Shown here in pieces: positions 55,670-64,000 of a stretch of DNA of 64,000 nucleotides. Under the pieces are notes generated by a model. It did no database searches. It saw only the letters and a list, made by a program, of their open reading frames with translations, and was not told the origin of the DNA. The stretch is from contig NZ_MLFP01000086.1 in assembly GCF_002095465.1 (NCBI RefSeq), forward strand, positions 1 to 64,000. Reading direction: 5' to 3'. The position numbers and the translations under genes are program-made. Origin of the DNA: Pantoea rodasii. GTDB taxonomy: Bacteria; Pseudomonadota; Gammaproteobacteria; Enterobacterales; Enterobacteriaceae. How positions within the stretch are numbered: the stretch's first letter is position 1; each line of letters starts with the position of its first letter.

Positions 55670-55873
55670 TTAACGGTTTGGCGGAATAGACATGCCTTTA
55701 ATCTGCACGATAAAGTGCTCATTGCCTTTGGTGATGCGCGCGCCGCGGTCGCACCAGCGCGAAGCCAGGCGGAAGAAATCGTCGCTGCCGATATCGTAAG
55801 CCAGTTCCACTTTATTGATACCTGAGTGCAGGAGTTCTTCCGCATCCTGCAGGTTTTTTGCTTTGATGACCAT
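55670..55873 (-). CDS. Hypothetical 67-residue protein
   Basis: A short ORF starting MVIKAKNLQDAEELLHSG and ending IVQIKGMSIPPNR. It is charged, has no membrane segment, and contains helical and beta-like stretches. I do not recognise the family. I chose the ATG at 55873; a longer ORF to 55957 has a non-protein-like N-terminus. Codon use fits the neighbours. It lies upstream of the EntD-like gene on the same strand with an 79-bp gap, and an AT-rich promoter-like region (55880-55980) precedes it. Confidence 0.65.
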   Translation of the reverse strand: MVIKAKNLQDAEELLHSGINKVELAYDIGSDDFFRLASRWCDRGARITKGNEHFIVQIKGMSIPPNR

Positions 55874-56084
55874 AATAGTTGTCCATCGAAAAACAGGAAG
55901 GATTAGAGTAATTAAACTGTATGACAGTTTTGTTTCAATTTGGTGAAATGCTGTCATATTTGACTAAAAATGTGATCCCGCTCCGCTTTAATTGCTTTCG
56001 GTAACTGACTGAAATTTTGTCAGAAAACCTTTCAGCGTGGGTCATTTTCCGCTAAGAGTGAAAAGGTTAACCAAGGAGGACACC

Positions 56085-56637
56085 ATGCAAATACCCCATC
56101 TGGAGACCCCCCCGTTTGCTGCTTCAGCCGCTGCAAAGTGAAGATGCGATACAGGTGCAGCAGGTTTTCCCACGCTGGGAAATTGTGCGCCATCTGATCG
56201 GTTCCGTACCCTGGCCTTATCCTGATGAGGGTGCTCGCCAGTATATCGAGGGCATGGCGCTGCCCGCGATGAGAGCAGGGCAGGCATGGCACTGGAGTCT
56301 TCGCCACCGATCTGATCCTGACACCTTGATTGGCATGATCTCGTTGCGTTTGGGTGCTGAAGATAGCCGTGGCTTCTGGCTGGTGCCTGAATGGCAGAAA
56401 CAGGGATTGATGAGTGAAGCCTGTGCTGCGGTCACTGAATTTTGGTTCCTCGACCTCGAACAACCGCGTCTGCGCGTGCCAAAGGCGATGGATAACCTGG
56501 CTTCTCGGCGCATTTCAGAACGCACCGGCATGCGTTTAGTCGAGACCTATCGCAAAACTTTTGTGGAGGGCGAACTGCCGGCGGGAACCTGGGAGCTGAC
56601 GCGTGAAGAGTGGCTGGCGCAGCGTGATAAAGGCTAG
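56085..56637 (+). pseudogene. GNAT family N-acetyltransferase, frameshifted in this sequence
   Basis: RimJ/RimL-like GNAT enzyme. A strong ribosome-binding site AGGAGG (56075-56080 region) precedes ATG 56085, which encodes MQIPHLETP, but the frame is lost at a run of seven C (56107-56113). With six C it reads ETPRLLLQPLQSED, the standard GNAT start, and continues to 56637 for 183 residues. Downstream features are GFWLVPEWQKQGLMSEACAAV (acetyl-CoA site) and NLASRRISERTGMRLVE. The substrate is unknown. The break is probably an inserted base in a homopolymer. Confidence 0.85.
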
Positions 56638-56653
56638 CGACCTTAAGAAAAGC

Positions 56654-56683
56654 AAAAAAGCAGCCATAGAGGCTGCTTTTTTT
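56654..56683. terminator. Bidirectional terminator between GNAT gene and tRNA-Pro
   Basis: AAAAAAGCAGCC (56654-56665), loop ATAGA, GGCTGCTTTTTTT (56671-56683). A and T tracts on both sides let it terminate the GNAT gene on the plus strand and tRNA-Pro on the minus strand. Confidence 0.92.
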
Positions 56684-56690
56684 GGGATTT

Positions 56691-56767
56691 TGGTCGGCAC
56701 GAGAGGATTTGAACCTCCGACCCCGGACACCCCATGACCGTGCGCTACCAGGCTGCGCTACGTGCCG
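56691..56767 (-). tRNA. proL: tRNA-Pro (anticodon GGG)
   Basis: The minus strand begins CGGCACGTAGCGCAGCC and ends with encoded CCA after GTGCCGA. The acceptor stem CGGCACG/CGTGCCG pairs perfectly, the anticodon loop reads TCATGGGGTG with anticodon GGG, and the T loop is GGTTCAAATCC. Length is 77 nt. It reads codons CCC and CCU. It sits next to yejM as in E. coli. Confidence 0.96.
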
Positions 56768-56839
56768 AACGTGGAAAAGTAGTCTACTGGTTCCGCTCGG
56801 GATTGCAATATGCGCAGGTTTTAACTGCCTCATTATTAA

Positions 56840-58591
56840 TCAGTTTGCGGTAAAGCGCTTTTCTTCCGTCAGCACCTGCAGCAGCAATGCCAGCTGCGGC
56901 TTATGGTCCTTGAGCTTATTCCCTTGCGCATCGTAGGCGCTGTAACTGCCGTTATTGTTTAACACCAGCGTCACCGTTGGCGTCGTCACCACTAGCTTGC
57001 CATCCTCGCTGCTCGCGACCCAATTGTGACTGCGCTGGGCAGCAAACAGATCTTCACCTTGCGAATAGTTGGCTGGATTGGTGCGGGTATGCAGCAGGCG
57101 CTGCATCAACGTGGTCATCACATCCTGCTGGTCGGTCAAACGATCGATGGTCTGCGCTGGCGTGTTGGGCCAGTGCACCACTAACGGCACCTGAAGCGTG
57201 GCGCGATTACCTGGATTGTCGTCATTATCCAGCGTGACGGCGCGCTGGGCCGTAATCACCACCACGGTATTCTTCAATAAATCGCGCTGTTGCAGGCTTT
57301 GCAGCACCGCCGCGATTTGCTCATCAACAGCAGAGGCCTGACGCAGATAGCTGCGCTGGCGCACTTTCGTGCTGTCACCATTTACCGTCACACCGTCGAG
57401 CGCGATCCAGGAGAACCATGGCGCGCTGTCAGATTTCTGACCGTTCAACCAGTTCTGCCACTGATTCACCGTGGTGCTGTTGGGCTGAGTTTGCGCCTCT
57501 GGCAGACTGTAATCGGCTAACAGCGCCTGACGGTACAGCGCCTGGCTGAAACCATCCGAGGAGAACAGGCCAAACTGATAACCTTGTGCATTCAGAGCGT
57601 TCAGCAGCGCAGAAGGCATACGGGCGGAGAGCACGCCATCCATATAGCTGGAAGAGATGCCGTAGAACAGGCCAAACACGCCTTTTTCCGGCTGAACACC
57701 GGCGCTAAAGTGATGCGTAAAGCGCACGTTATCGCTGGCAAACTGATTCAACGACGGCAGCGCTTTATCAAGGTTGTCATTACTTAAACCATCAACGGTC
57801 AACAGCAACAGGTTATGGCGTGTGCCACCGTCGCGGAAGGTAATGTCACTCAGCGGATACTGCACGGAAAGCGCTTCGGGATCGCCCTGTTGTACCAGAC
57901 GACGCTGATATTCCTGTGCATCTAACAAGCCGTGGCGTTCAAGGAAGCGTCGCGCGGTCATCGGATAGGAGAGCGGTAAATTCGCGCGCTGCATGGTAAT
58001 CGGGCGATAGAAATTGGCATCCGCCCAGATGTACATCAGGTGACTGGCAAAGAAGGCGCTGATAAATAGCGCGGCCAATGGCTTACCGAACGAACGCCGA
58101 TTCAGGCTGCGCAGTTTCTGCCAGCTCCAGGTGGCAAACAGCATCTCCACCAGGAAAATCAACGGCACGCTGATAAACATCAGCTGCCAGTCGCGCGCCA
58201 TCTCGCTTTGATCGGGGTTGATCACCAACTCCCACACCACCGGATTAAGGTGGAGATGGAAACGGTTGAACACCGCGCTGTCGACCATTATCAGCGTCAG
58301 GCCGGTGGTGGCGATAATCGCCGACAGCACCCTCAGCAATCGCTGAGACATCACCACAAAGGTGAGCGGGAAAATCACCAGCAGATAGCCAGCGAACACG
58401 ATAAAGCTGAAATGGCCTATCCAACTGGTATAGGCATAAATACGGCCCGCCAGGGATGCGGGCCAGTCGGCGACCAACAGGTAGCGGCTGCCTAAAATCA
58501 GCGCGAAGATGATGTTAAACAGGGCAAACCAGTGCCCCCAGCTGATCATCTGGGAGACTTTTTCGCGGTAGCGCTGCCGGTTGGTTACCAT
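56840..58591 (-). CDS. yejM: Cardiolipin/LPS-regulating membrane protein YejM (PbgA/LapC)
   Basis: A 583-residue inner-membrane protein with five N-terminal transmembrane helices (about 20-190) and a periplasmic sulfatase-fold domain. In E. coli and Salmonella it senses lipopolysaccharide and restrains LapB-FtsH degradation of LpxC; the basic LPS-binding linker region is present (about 195-230). Motifs include LLTVDGLSNDNL and HHFSAGVQPEKGVFGLFYG. The metal-binding residues of true sulfatases are incomplete, as in the family. It is 23 bp behind yejL on the same strand. Confidence 0.95.
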   Translation of the reverse strand: MVTNRQRYREKVSQMISWGHWFALFNIIFALILGSRYLLVADWPASLAGRIYAYTSWIGHFSFIVFAGYLLVIFPLTFVVMSQRLLRVLSAIIATTGLTLIMVDSAVFNRFHLHLNPVVWELVINPDQSEMARDWQLMFISVPLIFLVEMLFATWSWQKLRSLNRRSFGKPLAALFISAFFASHLMYIWADANFYRPITMQRANLPLSYPMTARRFLERHGLLDAQEYQRRLVQQGDPEALSVQYPLSDITFRDGGTRHNLLLLTVDGLSNDNLDKALPSLNQFASDNVRFTHHFSAGVQPEKGVFGLFYGISSSYMDGVLSARMPSALLNALNAQGYQFGLFSSDGFSQALYRQALLADYSLPEAQTQPNSTTVNQWQNWLNGQKSDSAPWFSWIALDGVTVNGDSTKVRQRSYLRQASAVDEQIAAVLQSLQQRDLLKNTVVVITAQRAVTLDNDDNPGNRATLQVPLVVHWPNTPAQTIDRLTDQQDVMTTLMQRLLHTRTNPANYSQGEDLFAAQRSHNWVASSEDGKLVVTTPTVTLVLNNNGSYSAYDAQGNKLKDHKPQLALLLQVLTEEKRFTAN

Positions 58592-58614
58592 ATTTATGAG
58601 GTCAGATCTGCAAT

Positions 58615-58842
58615 TTAGTGGGCGTTGTCATCGCGAACGGAAGACTGCAACGCTTCCGCGAAAGATTTCGCCAGGCTGCGGCGCTGGGCCGGCGAGACAC
58701 TGGTGTTGATCAAGTTAGTTACCATGTTACCTAACACCATAAGGGAAAGGTCGGTTGGCGCTTTATCTTTTTCAAGAATCTGCGCCATCTGCGCGAGAAG
58801 CTTCTCTACGCGCTCGTCGCTATAACGGGATGATTGTGGCAT
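58615..58842 (-). CDS. yejL: UPF0352 protein YejL
   Basis: A 75-residue small helical protein starting MPQSSRYSDERVEKLLAQM with the family core LMVLGNMVTNLINTSVSPAQR. The function is unknown. It is the first gene of a probable yejL-yejM pair and is divergent from yejK. Confidence 0.94.
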   Translation of the reverse strand: MPQSSRYSDERVEKLLAQMAQILEKDKAPTDLSLMVLGNMVTNLINTSVSPAQRRSLAKSFAEALQSSVRDDNAH

Positions 58843-59000
58843 ATCGTCGACTAATCAAGTGTGAAAAGGCGATATATTACCGTAACAACGCAGTTTTTTC
58901 CGCAATTTTATCGCAAGTAGAACGATCAGTTTGTGCGTGCAGTTGAAAGCGGCCGCAGGCGGTGTTTGAATACGCGCCTGTGCTTATAGGAGAATCGACC

Positions 59001-60005
59001 ATGAGTCTGGATATTGACCAGATTGCCCTGCATCAGTTAGTTAAACGTGATGAAAACCAGCTTGAGCTGGTCCTGCGCGACACGTTATTGCCTGCCAACC
59101 GTGCGGTGGTGGAGATGGCGGAAGAGCTACATCGGGTTTACAGCGCCAAAAGTAAGGCTTATGGCCTGTTTAATGAAGACAGCGAATTGGCTGATGCGCT
59201 GCGCAATTGTCGCAAAGGGCAAGACGATTTCCTCGCCTTTAGCCGTGCTGCAACCGGCCGCCTGCGTGATGAGCTGGGTAAATACCCGTTTGCCGAAAGC
59301 GGCGTGGTGTTGTTCCTGCATTATCGTTATCTGGCGGTAGAGTATCTGCTGGTGGCGATGCTGAGCAGCCAGTCCAGCATGCTGGTCAATGAACAGTTGG
59401 ATATCAGCAGTACCCATTATCTGGATATCAATCACGCCGATATTGTGGCGCGTATTGATCTCACAGAATGGGAAACCAATCCTGAATCCACCCGTTATCT
59501 CACCTTCCTGCGCGGTCGCGTGGGGCGTAAAGTCGCCGACTTCTTCATGGATTTCCTCGGTGCCAGCGTCGGTCTCGACACCAAAGCGCAGAACCGAGGC
59601 TTATTGCAGGCGGTTGATGACTATTGCGCTGAGTCGAATCTGGATAAAAACGAGCGTCAGAATTATCGTCAGCAGGTCTATAGCTACTGCAACGATCAAT
59701 TAAAGGCCGGTGAAGAGATTGCGCTGGAGGATCTCTCCAGTGAGTTACCGCCACTGAGCGAAAAAACCTTCCAGGCGTTTACTCAGGAGCAGGGTTACGA
59801 GCTGGAAGAACATTTTCCTGCCGATCGCAGCACGCTCCGCCAGTTAACCAAATTTGCTGGCAGCGGTGGAGGCTTGACCCTGAATTTTGATGCCATGCTG
59901 CTGGGCGAACGTATCTTCTGGGATCCGGCAACGGACACGTTAACGATCAAAGGCACGCCGCCTAATTTGCGCGATCAGCTGCAGCGCCGTACTGGCGGTA
60001 ACTGA
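59001..60005 (+). CDS. yejK: Nucleoid-associated protein YejK (NdpA)
   Basis: A 334-residue NdpA-family nucleoid protein close to E. coli YejK. Conserved stretches are MSLDIDQIALHQLVKRDENQLEL-like N-terminus (start of the protein), YPFAESGVVLFLHYRYLAVEYLL, and FLRGRVGRKVADFFMDFLGA. Its molecular role is poorly defined; E. coli YejK contacts topoisomerases. I chose the ATG at 59001, with AGGAGA ten bases upstream, giving the family length; an ORF start at 58962 is less likely. A terminator hairpin shared with rplY follows. Confidence 0.95.
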   Translation: MSLDIDQIALHQLVKRDENQLELVLRDTLLPANRAVVEMAEELHRVYSAKSKAYGLFNEDSELADALRNCRKGQDDFLAFSRAATGRLRDELGKYPFAESGVVLFLHYRYLAVEYLLVAMLSSQSSMLVNEQLDISSTHYLDINHADIVARIDLTEWETNPESTRYLTFLRGRVGRKVADFFMDFLGASVGLDTKAQNRGLLQAVDDYCAESNLDKNERQNYRQQVYSYCNDQLKAGEEIALEDLSSELPPLSEKTFQAFTQEQGYELEEHFPADRSTLRQLTKFAGSGGGLTLNFDAMLLGERIFWDPATDTLTIKGTPPNLRDQLQRRTGGN

Positions 60006-60014
60006 TTTTCAGCC

Positions 60015-60048
60015 AAAAAAAAACGCCGCTAATGCGGCGTTCTCTTTT
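60015..60048. terminator. Bidirectional yejK / rplY terminator
   Basis: AACGCCGC (60022-60029), loop TAAT, GCGGCGTT (60034-60041). A run of nine A on the left gives a strong T tract for rplY on the minus strand, and CTCTTTT follows on the plus strand. Confidence 0.88.
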
Positions 60049-60062
60049 CAACTCGTTGGCGA

Positions 60063-60347
60063 TTAAGCGCGAACGAAGTCGATGTGGTGCAGTTTTGGCT
60101 TGAACGGGTGACGTTGCACCGCCTGCGCCTTAACTTTAACTTCTTTACCATCAACAGTGATGGTCAGCACGTCGGTATAGAACTCAGGCTTAACCTGCAG
60201 GTTCATGGTGGTGTCATGATCCAGTTCGATAGCGATTGGTGCATCAGTTCCGCCATAGATGATGGCTGGGAATTTGTTTGCTACACGCAGACGGCGGCTC
60301 GCACCCTTACCCTGCTCTTTACGTACTTCAGCTTTAATAGTTAACAT
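60063..60347 (-). CDS. rplY: 50S ribosomal protein L25
   Basis: Ribosomal protein L25, short form without the CTC extension, binding 5S rRNA. It has 94 residues as in E. coli and includes EVRKEQGKGASRRLR, NKFPAIIYGG and QRHPFKPKLHHIDFVRA. I chose the ATG at 60347 (MLTIKAE), which matches the family; the ORF extends 12 bases upstream. Monocistronic. Confidence 0.97.
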   Translation of the reverse strand: MLTIKAEVRKEQGKGASRRLRVANKFPAIIYGGTDAPIAIELDHDTTMNLQVKPEFYTDVLTITVDGKEVKVKAQAVQRHPFKPKLHHIDFVRA

Positions 60348-60474
60348 TTGATATCTCATTCATCATTTCTGCTACAGGCGACCCAGCAACAGACGGTTAT
60401 TCAAACGCTTTTACGGATGCAAAAGCGGGCGGCATTATAGCCTTAATAGGGGGAGCGGCAAATGATTCCGCCGC

Positions 60475-62229
60475 TTATCGCAGTTCATTGGCGCGTCGGT
60501 AACGTCCCTGATAATCAAACATTTTTTCGCGGATCTGCCAGAAATGGCCTTTCGCACGCGCGACAACAAAATCGGGATGGCGTAATAATGGCTGCAAAGC
60601 CATCACGTCGGCGGCGGTTTGCCAACCCAGTTCCACGCCCGGCGCACGCTGATGTGGACGCATAAACAGTTGCTCAAAAGCTTTGCGCTGCGCCGGCGTT
60701 TGCAAACGGAATCGCTCGCTGACGCTGGTGCCATCTTCATCAAAATAGGTCGCTTTCAGCCACTCGCCTTTATCATCACGCCCTTGCTCCAGCGTCATGC
60801 CGCCGCAGCGTATCACGCGCGCATCTTTGAGTTTTAGTGCCGCTTTCAGCATGTCATCCGGATCGACTAACACGCGCTCACATTGCTGGCATCGCCGGGC
60901 GGCGATGTCATTCTCTGCTCCACAGTCCGGGCAGCTTTTAAAACGGAAGCGGAAGTCACACTGCTCGCGATGACCCTCGTCATCCTCCAGCACGCCCTGG
61001 CAGCGGCGGCCAAAGTGTTCGATGACATGACCCTCTTCGGTAGCTTTCCCCCAAAAGGTGTTGGCGAAACCACATGCCGGGCAGAACACCTGCACCGGTT
61101 GATTATCGCTGGCGCCTTTTGGTGCGCCCACTTCGGGAGTGAACAGGTCATGCGGATTGCCCGCATAATCCAGAATCAGGCAATCCGTTTTGCCTGGTGA
61201 CAGTCGTAAGCCGCGCCCGACAATTTGCTGATACAGGCTGACCGATTCGGTCGGGCGTAAAATGGCAATCAAATCCACGTGCGGCGCGTCAAATCCCGTG
61301 GTCAGGACCGCCACGTTGACCAGGAACTTAAGCTGCTGCGCTTTAAATTCGCTGATGAGGCGGTCGCGATCTTTCACCGCCGTTTCAGCGGACACCAGTG
61401 CGCTGTTGGCCGGCAGCAAAGACAGAATTTCGTGCGCGTGTTCCACGGTGGCAGCGAACACCATCACGCCACGGCGGTCTTCCGCGAATTCCACAATCTG
61501 GCGGATGATGTGCGGCGTGACGCGATTTTGTTGCTTCAATTCACGATTGAGGTCGGCTTCACTGAACAAGCCATTATTCTGCGGGATCAGTCGGCTAAAA
61601 TCGTACTGCACCACGGGCATATCCAGCCGTTCGGGCGGCACCAGGAAACCGTGCTTGATCATATAGCGCAGCGGCAATTCATAGATGCAATCACGGAACA
61701 GCGCATGCTGGTCACCGCGTACCATGCCGTGATAGTGGAACTGATAAATCCAGCCTTTGCCGAGGCGGAAGGGTGTCGCGGTTAAGCCGAGCAGACGCAG
61801 CTGCGGGTTGTGCTGACGCAGATGCGCAAACAGTTGCTGATACTGGCTTTCTTCATTGTCGCTAATACGGTGACACTCATCGACAATAACTAGCGAGAAA
61901 GCGCTGTCGAAGCGGTCCAGATTCCGTGCCACGGATTGTACGCTGCCGAACACCACTTTGCGTTCACTCTGTTTACGCTGTAACCCAGCAGCGAAAATAT
62001 CGGCTTCGAGCCCATATGCCTGATATTTACTGTGGTTCTGCTCAACCAGCTCTTTGACATGGGCCAACACCAACACTCGCCCGCGAGCGATACGCGCCAG
62101 CTCGGCAATCACCAGGCTTTTGCCCGCACCCGTTGGCAACACGATCACCGCGGGGGCAGCGTAGCGGCGAAAGTGATGGAGAGTGGCGTCAACCGCCTCT
62201 TGCTGGTACGGGCGTAGGGTGAAAGACAT
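60475..62229 (-). CDS. radD: Putative DNA repair helicase RadD (YejH)
   Basis: Superfamily 2 helicase-like ATPase of 584 residues that aids RecA-dependent repair in E. coli. Motifs are the Q-motif LRPYQQEAVDA, Walker A PTGAGKS, Walker B DECHR, motif III LTATPFRLG, motif V TTGFDAPHVD and motif VI QIVGRGLR. The C-terminal third has zinc-finger cysteines in CPACGF, RRCQG, CPDCG and CQQC. The ATG at 62229 (MSFTLRPYQQ) matches the family start; an in-frame codon at 62286 adds unrelated residues. Confidence 0.95.
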   Translation of the reverse strand: MSFTLRPYQQEAVDATLHHFRRYAAPAVIVLPTGAGKSLVIAELARIARGRVLVLAHVKELVEQNHSKYQAYGLEADIFAAGLQRKQSERKVVFGSVQSVARNLDRFDSAFSLVIVDECHRISDNEESQYQQLFAHLRQHNPQLRLLGLTATPFRLGKGWIYQFHYHGMVRGDQHALFRDCIYELPLRYMIKHGFLVPPERLDMPVVQYDFSRLIPQNNGLFSEADLNRELKQQNRVTPHIIRQIVEFAEDRRGVMVFAATVEHAHEILSLLPANSALVSAETAVKDRDRLISEFKAQQLKFLVNVAVLTTGFDAPHVDLIAILRPTESVSLYQQIVGRGLRLSPGKTDCLILDYAGNPHDLFTPEVGAPKGASDNQPVQVFCPACGFANTFWGKATEEGHVIEHFGRRCQGVLEDDEGHREQCDFRFRFKSCPDCGAENDIAARRCQQCERVLVDPDDMLKAALKLKDARVIRCGGMTLEQGRDDKGEWLKATYFDEDGTSVSERFRLQTPAQRKAFEQLFMRPHQRAPGVELGWQTAADVMALQPLLRHPDFVVARAKGHFWQIREKMFDYQGRYRRANELR

Positions 62230-62394
62230 TGCAGCAAACTTTTTCTGGAACGGGTACGTATTATGCCATGAAAGCATCTGAAACACAGGATCGGTACTGT
62301 TAGCAGGCGAAGGTTCAAGCTATACTGACCCCACTTTTTTAACGGACAAAACGCCGTTTCAGTTTCCCTCCGCAGTAACAGGCAAAACGAATTC

Positions 62395-63116
62395 ATGCGA
62401 CTCGAAAAATTCATATCTCAGCAGCTGGAAGTCAGCCGTGCCATCGCTGGCCGCGAAATCCGCGCCAGAAAAGTCACCATCAACGGCGAAGTCGTCCGCG
62501 ACGCCAGCTACAAAGTGTTGCCAGACGACGAAATCGAATACGACGGTAATCCATTGGCGGTACAGACGGGTCCACGCTACTTCATGCTGAATAAGCCGCA
62601 GGGTTATGTCTGCTCCACCGACGATCCCGATCATCCTACCGTGCTGTTCTTCATCGAAGAACCTGCGGCGTTCAAACTGCACGCGGCGGGGCGTCTCGAT
62701 ATCGACACCACCGGTCTGGTGCTGTTGACGGACGATGGTCAATGGTCACACCGTATTACCTCACCACGCCATCACCTGGAAAAACCTACCTGGTTGAAGT
62801 GGAAGAACCGATTGACGCCTCGCTGGTGGAAAAGTTTGCGGCGGGTGTTCAGCTGCATAACGAAAAAGATCTGACCAAGCCAGCGGTGCTGGAGATTCTT
62901 GATGAGAAGGCCGCCCGTTTGACCATCAGTGAAGGCCGCTATCACCAGGTAAAACGTATGTTTGCCGCCATGGGCAACCATGTATCCGCGCTGCACCGTG
63001 AAAGCATTGGTGGCATCGTGCTGGACGACGATCTGGCGGAAGGTGAATACCGTGAACTCACGCAAGAAGAGGTCGATAGCATTGGCCTGCCAGACGAGCT
63101 TAAACAGCGCAAATAG
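62395..63116 (+). pseudogene. rsuA: 16S rRNA pseudouridine(516) synthase RsuA, frameshifted in this sequence
   Basis: Pseudouridine synthase for position 516 of 16S rRNA. The N-terminal S4 domain (MRLEKFISQQLEVSRAIAG) is followed by the catalytic domain with RYFMLNKPQGYVCSTDD and the catalytic Asp in GRLDIDTTG. The frame breaks at AAAAA (62780-62784); one more A gives HHLEKTYLVEVEEP and the rest of the protein, with HNEKDLTKPAVLE and SEGRYHQVKRMFAAMG, to 63116. Repaired length is 240 residues. All motifs are intact, so this is probably a homopolymer error. Confidence 0.93.
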
Positions 63117-63128
63117 CAGGAGATAGCG

Positions 63129-64000
63129 GTGCGTAAGGAAAAGAATTCACCGGTAGGATTGGTTGTTATTCTCGGATTGCTGGCGATGCTGATGCCGCTG
63201 TCCATTGATATGTATCTGCCGGCGATGCCGCAGATCGCGCGCGAATTTGCCGTATCGGCTGGCAGCGTGCAGATGACACTCAATCTGTACATCCTTGGGT
63301 TTGCAATTGGTCAGCTGGTATACGGCCCATTGGCAGACAGCTACGGACGTAAACCGGTGATTGTGCTGGGCACCCTGATCTTTGCCTGCGCGGCGGCGGC
63401 TTGCGCATTGTCGCAGACCATCGATCAACTGATCTTTATGCGCTTCCTGCACGGCTTATCCGCCGCCGCCGCCAGCGTGGTGATTAACGCCCTGATGCGT
63501 GATAGCTACTCGAAAGAGGACTTCTCGCGCATGATGTCGTTTGTGATGCTGGTCACCACCATTGCGCCATTACTGGCGCCGATCATTGGTGGTTGGCTAT
63601 TACTGTTATGGAACTGGCACGCGATTTTCTGGACGCTGGCGGTGGCCGCGTTAATTACTACCGTGCTGGTGGTGACGCAGATCCGCGAGACGCTGAAGCC
63701 GGAGCAGCGGCAGCGTTTCCATTTACGCACGACGATAAGCAACTTTGTGGCGCTGGTGCGTCATAAGCGGGCGTTTAGTTACATGCTGGCGAGCGGCTTT
63801 TCGTTTGCCGGGTTGTTCACTTTCCTTAATGCCGGGCCGTTCGTATACATCGAAGTCAATCATGTTTCACCACAAAACTTTGGCTATTACTTTGGCCTTA
63901 ACGTGGTGTTCCTGTTTGTCATGACGCTGATTAACAGCCGCGCGGTGCGTCGATTTGGCCCGCTGGCGATGTTTCGTCTCGGACTGATCATCCAGTTTGC
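63129..64000 (+). CDS. bcr: Bicyclomycin resistance MFS protein Bcr, 3' end outside window
   Basis: Drug/H+ antiporter of the Bcr/CflA (DHA1) group; E. coli Bcr exports bicyclomycin and sulfonamides. The visible 290 residues contain about nine transmembrane helices, with LSIDMYLPAMP in helix 1, the motif A loop GPLADSYGRKPV and the motif C-like MLVTTIAPLLAPIIGGW. The start is GTG at 63129, with AGGAG six bases upstream, 12 bp after rsuA, so the two are likely cotranscribed. The gene is cut by the window end. Confidence 0.93.
   Translation, partial: MRKEKNSPVGLVVILGLLAMLMPLSIDMYLPAMPQIAREFAVSAGSVQMTLNLYILGFAIGQLVYGPLADSYGRKPVIVLGTLIFACAAAACALSQTIDQLIFMRFLHGLSAAAASVVINALMRDSYSKEDFSRMMSFVMLVTTIAPLLAPIIGGWLLLLWNWHAIFWTLAVAALITTVLVVTQIRETLKPEQRQRFHLRTTISNFVALVRHKRAFSYMLASGFSFAGLFTFLNAGPFVYIEVNHVSPQNFGYYFGLNVVFLFVMTLINSRAVRRFGPLAMFRLGLIIQF

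Overview
The window is a stretch of core chromosome from a gamma-proteobacterium of the order Enterobacterales. Protein identities and gene order resemble the Escherichia coli region from bcr to pta, read in reverse. Moderate GC, a fused nuoCD, an Rcs phosphorelay, a MicF RNA beside a porin gene and an ERIC element all fit this order. I infer a Pantoea/Erwinia-like organism (Erwiniaceae) from recollection of the family, not from a search.

Layout. 1-100 holds a structured repeat. 254-3674 is ackA-pta (acetate overflow). 4014-7710 holds yfbV, yfbU, a HAD sugar phosphatase, the 5'-deoxynucleotidase yfbR and the alanine aminotransferase alaA. 8677-9600 is the LysR regulator lrhA, behind a leader of nearly 1 kb. 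10261-25299 is the complete 13-gene nuo operon for respiratory complex I. Then come elaA, an ERIC element, opgD, elaB, a CinA-like gene and the aerobic ribonucleotide reductase cluster nrdA-nrdB-yfaE, with NrdR and DnaA sites upstream. An isolated divergent pair, lsrK and lsrG (autoinducer-2 processing), sits between nrdA and ubiG with no Lsr transporter or regulator beside it. Then follow gyrA, rcsC, rcsB-rcsD with an MFS transporter gene upstream, micF, an OmpC-type porin, a TetR gene with a divergent DUF1348-type gene and two palindromic operators, two unlisted small ORFs, apbE, alkB, yojI, an EntD-like phosphopantetheinyl transferase, a small orphan gene, a GNAT gene, tRNA-Pro(GGG), yejM-yejL, yejK, rplY, radD, rsuA and the start of bcr.

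Function. The window is dominated by energy metabolism (complex I, acetate formation), DNA precursor supply and topology (NrdAB, GyrA), and envelope homeostasis (RcsBCD, OmpC/MicF, OpgD, YejM). It looks like vertically inherited core sequence with a few lineage-specific insertions; I see no prophage, IS element, CRISPR array or defence island.

Data quality. Six genes (nuoF, nuoM, opgD, the porin, a GNAT gene and rsuA) are each broken by a one-base change in a homopolymer. Five lack one A in an A run of the coding strand and one has an extra C. Both sides of every break match the family, so uncorrected homopolymer sequencing errors are far likelier than real inactivation.

The best candidates for something undescribed are the covarying structured repeat (two copies), the orphan lsrK/lsrG pair, the two tiny ORFs at 50728-51138, and a possible small RNA after yojI.
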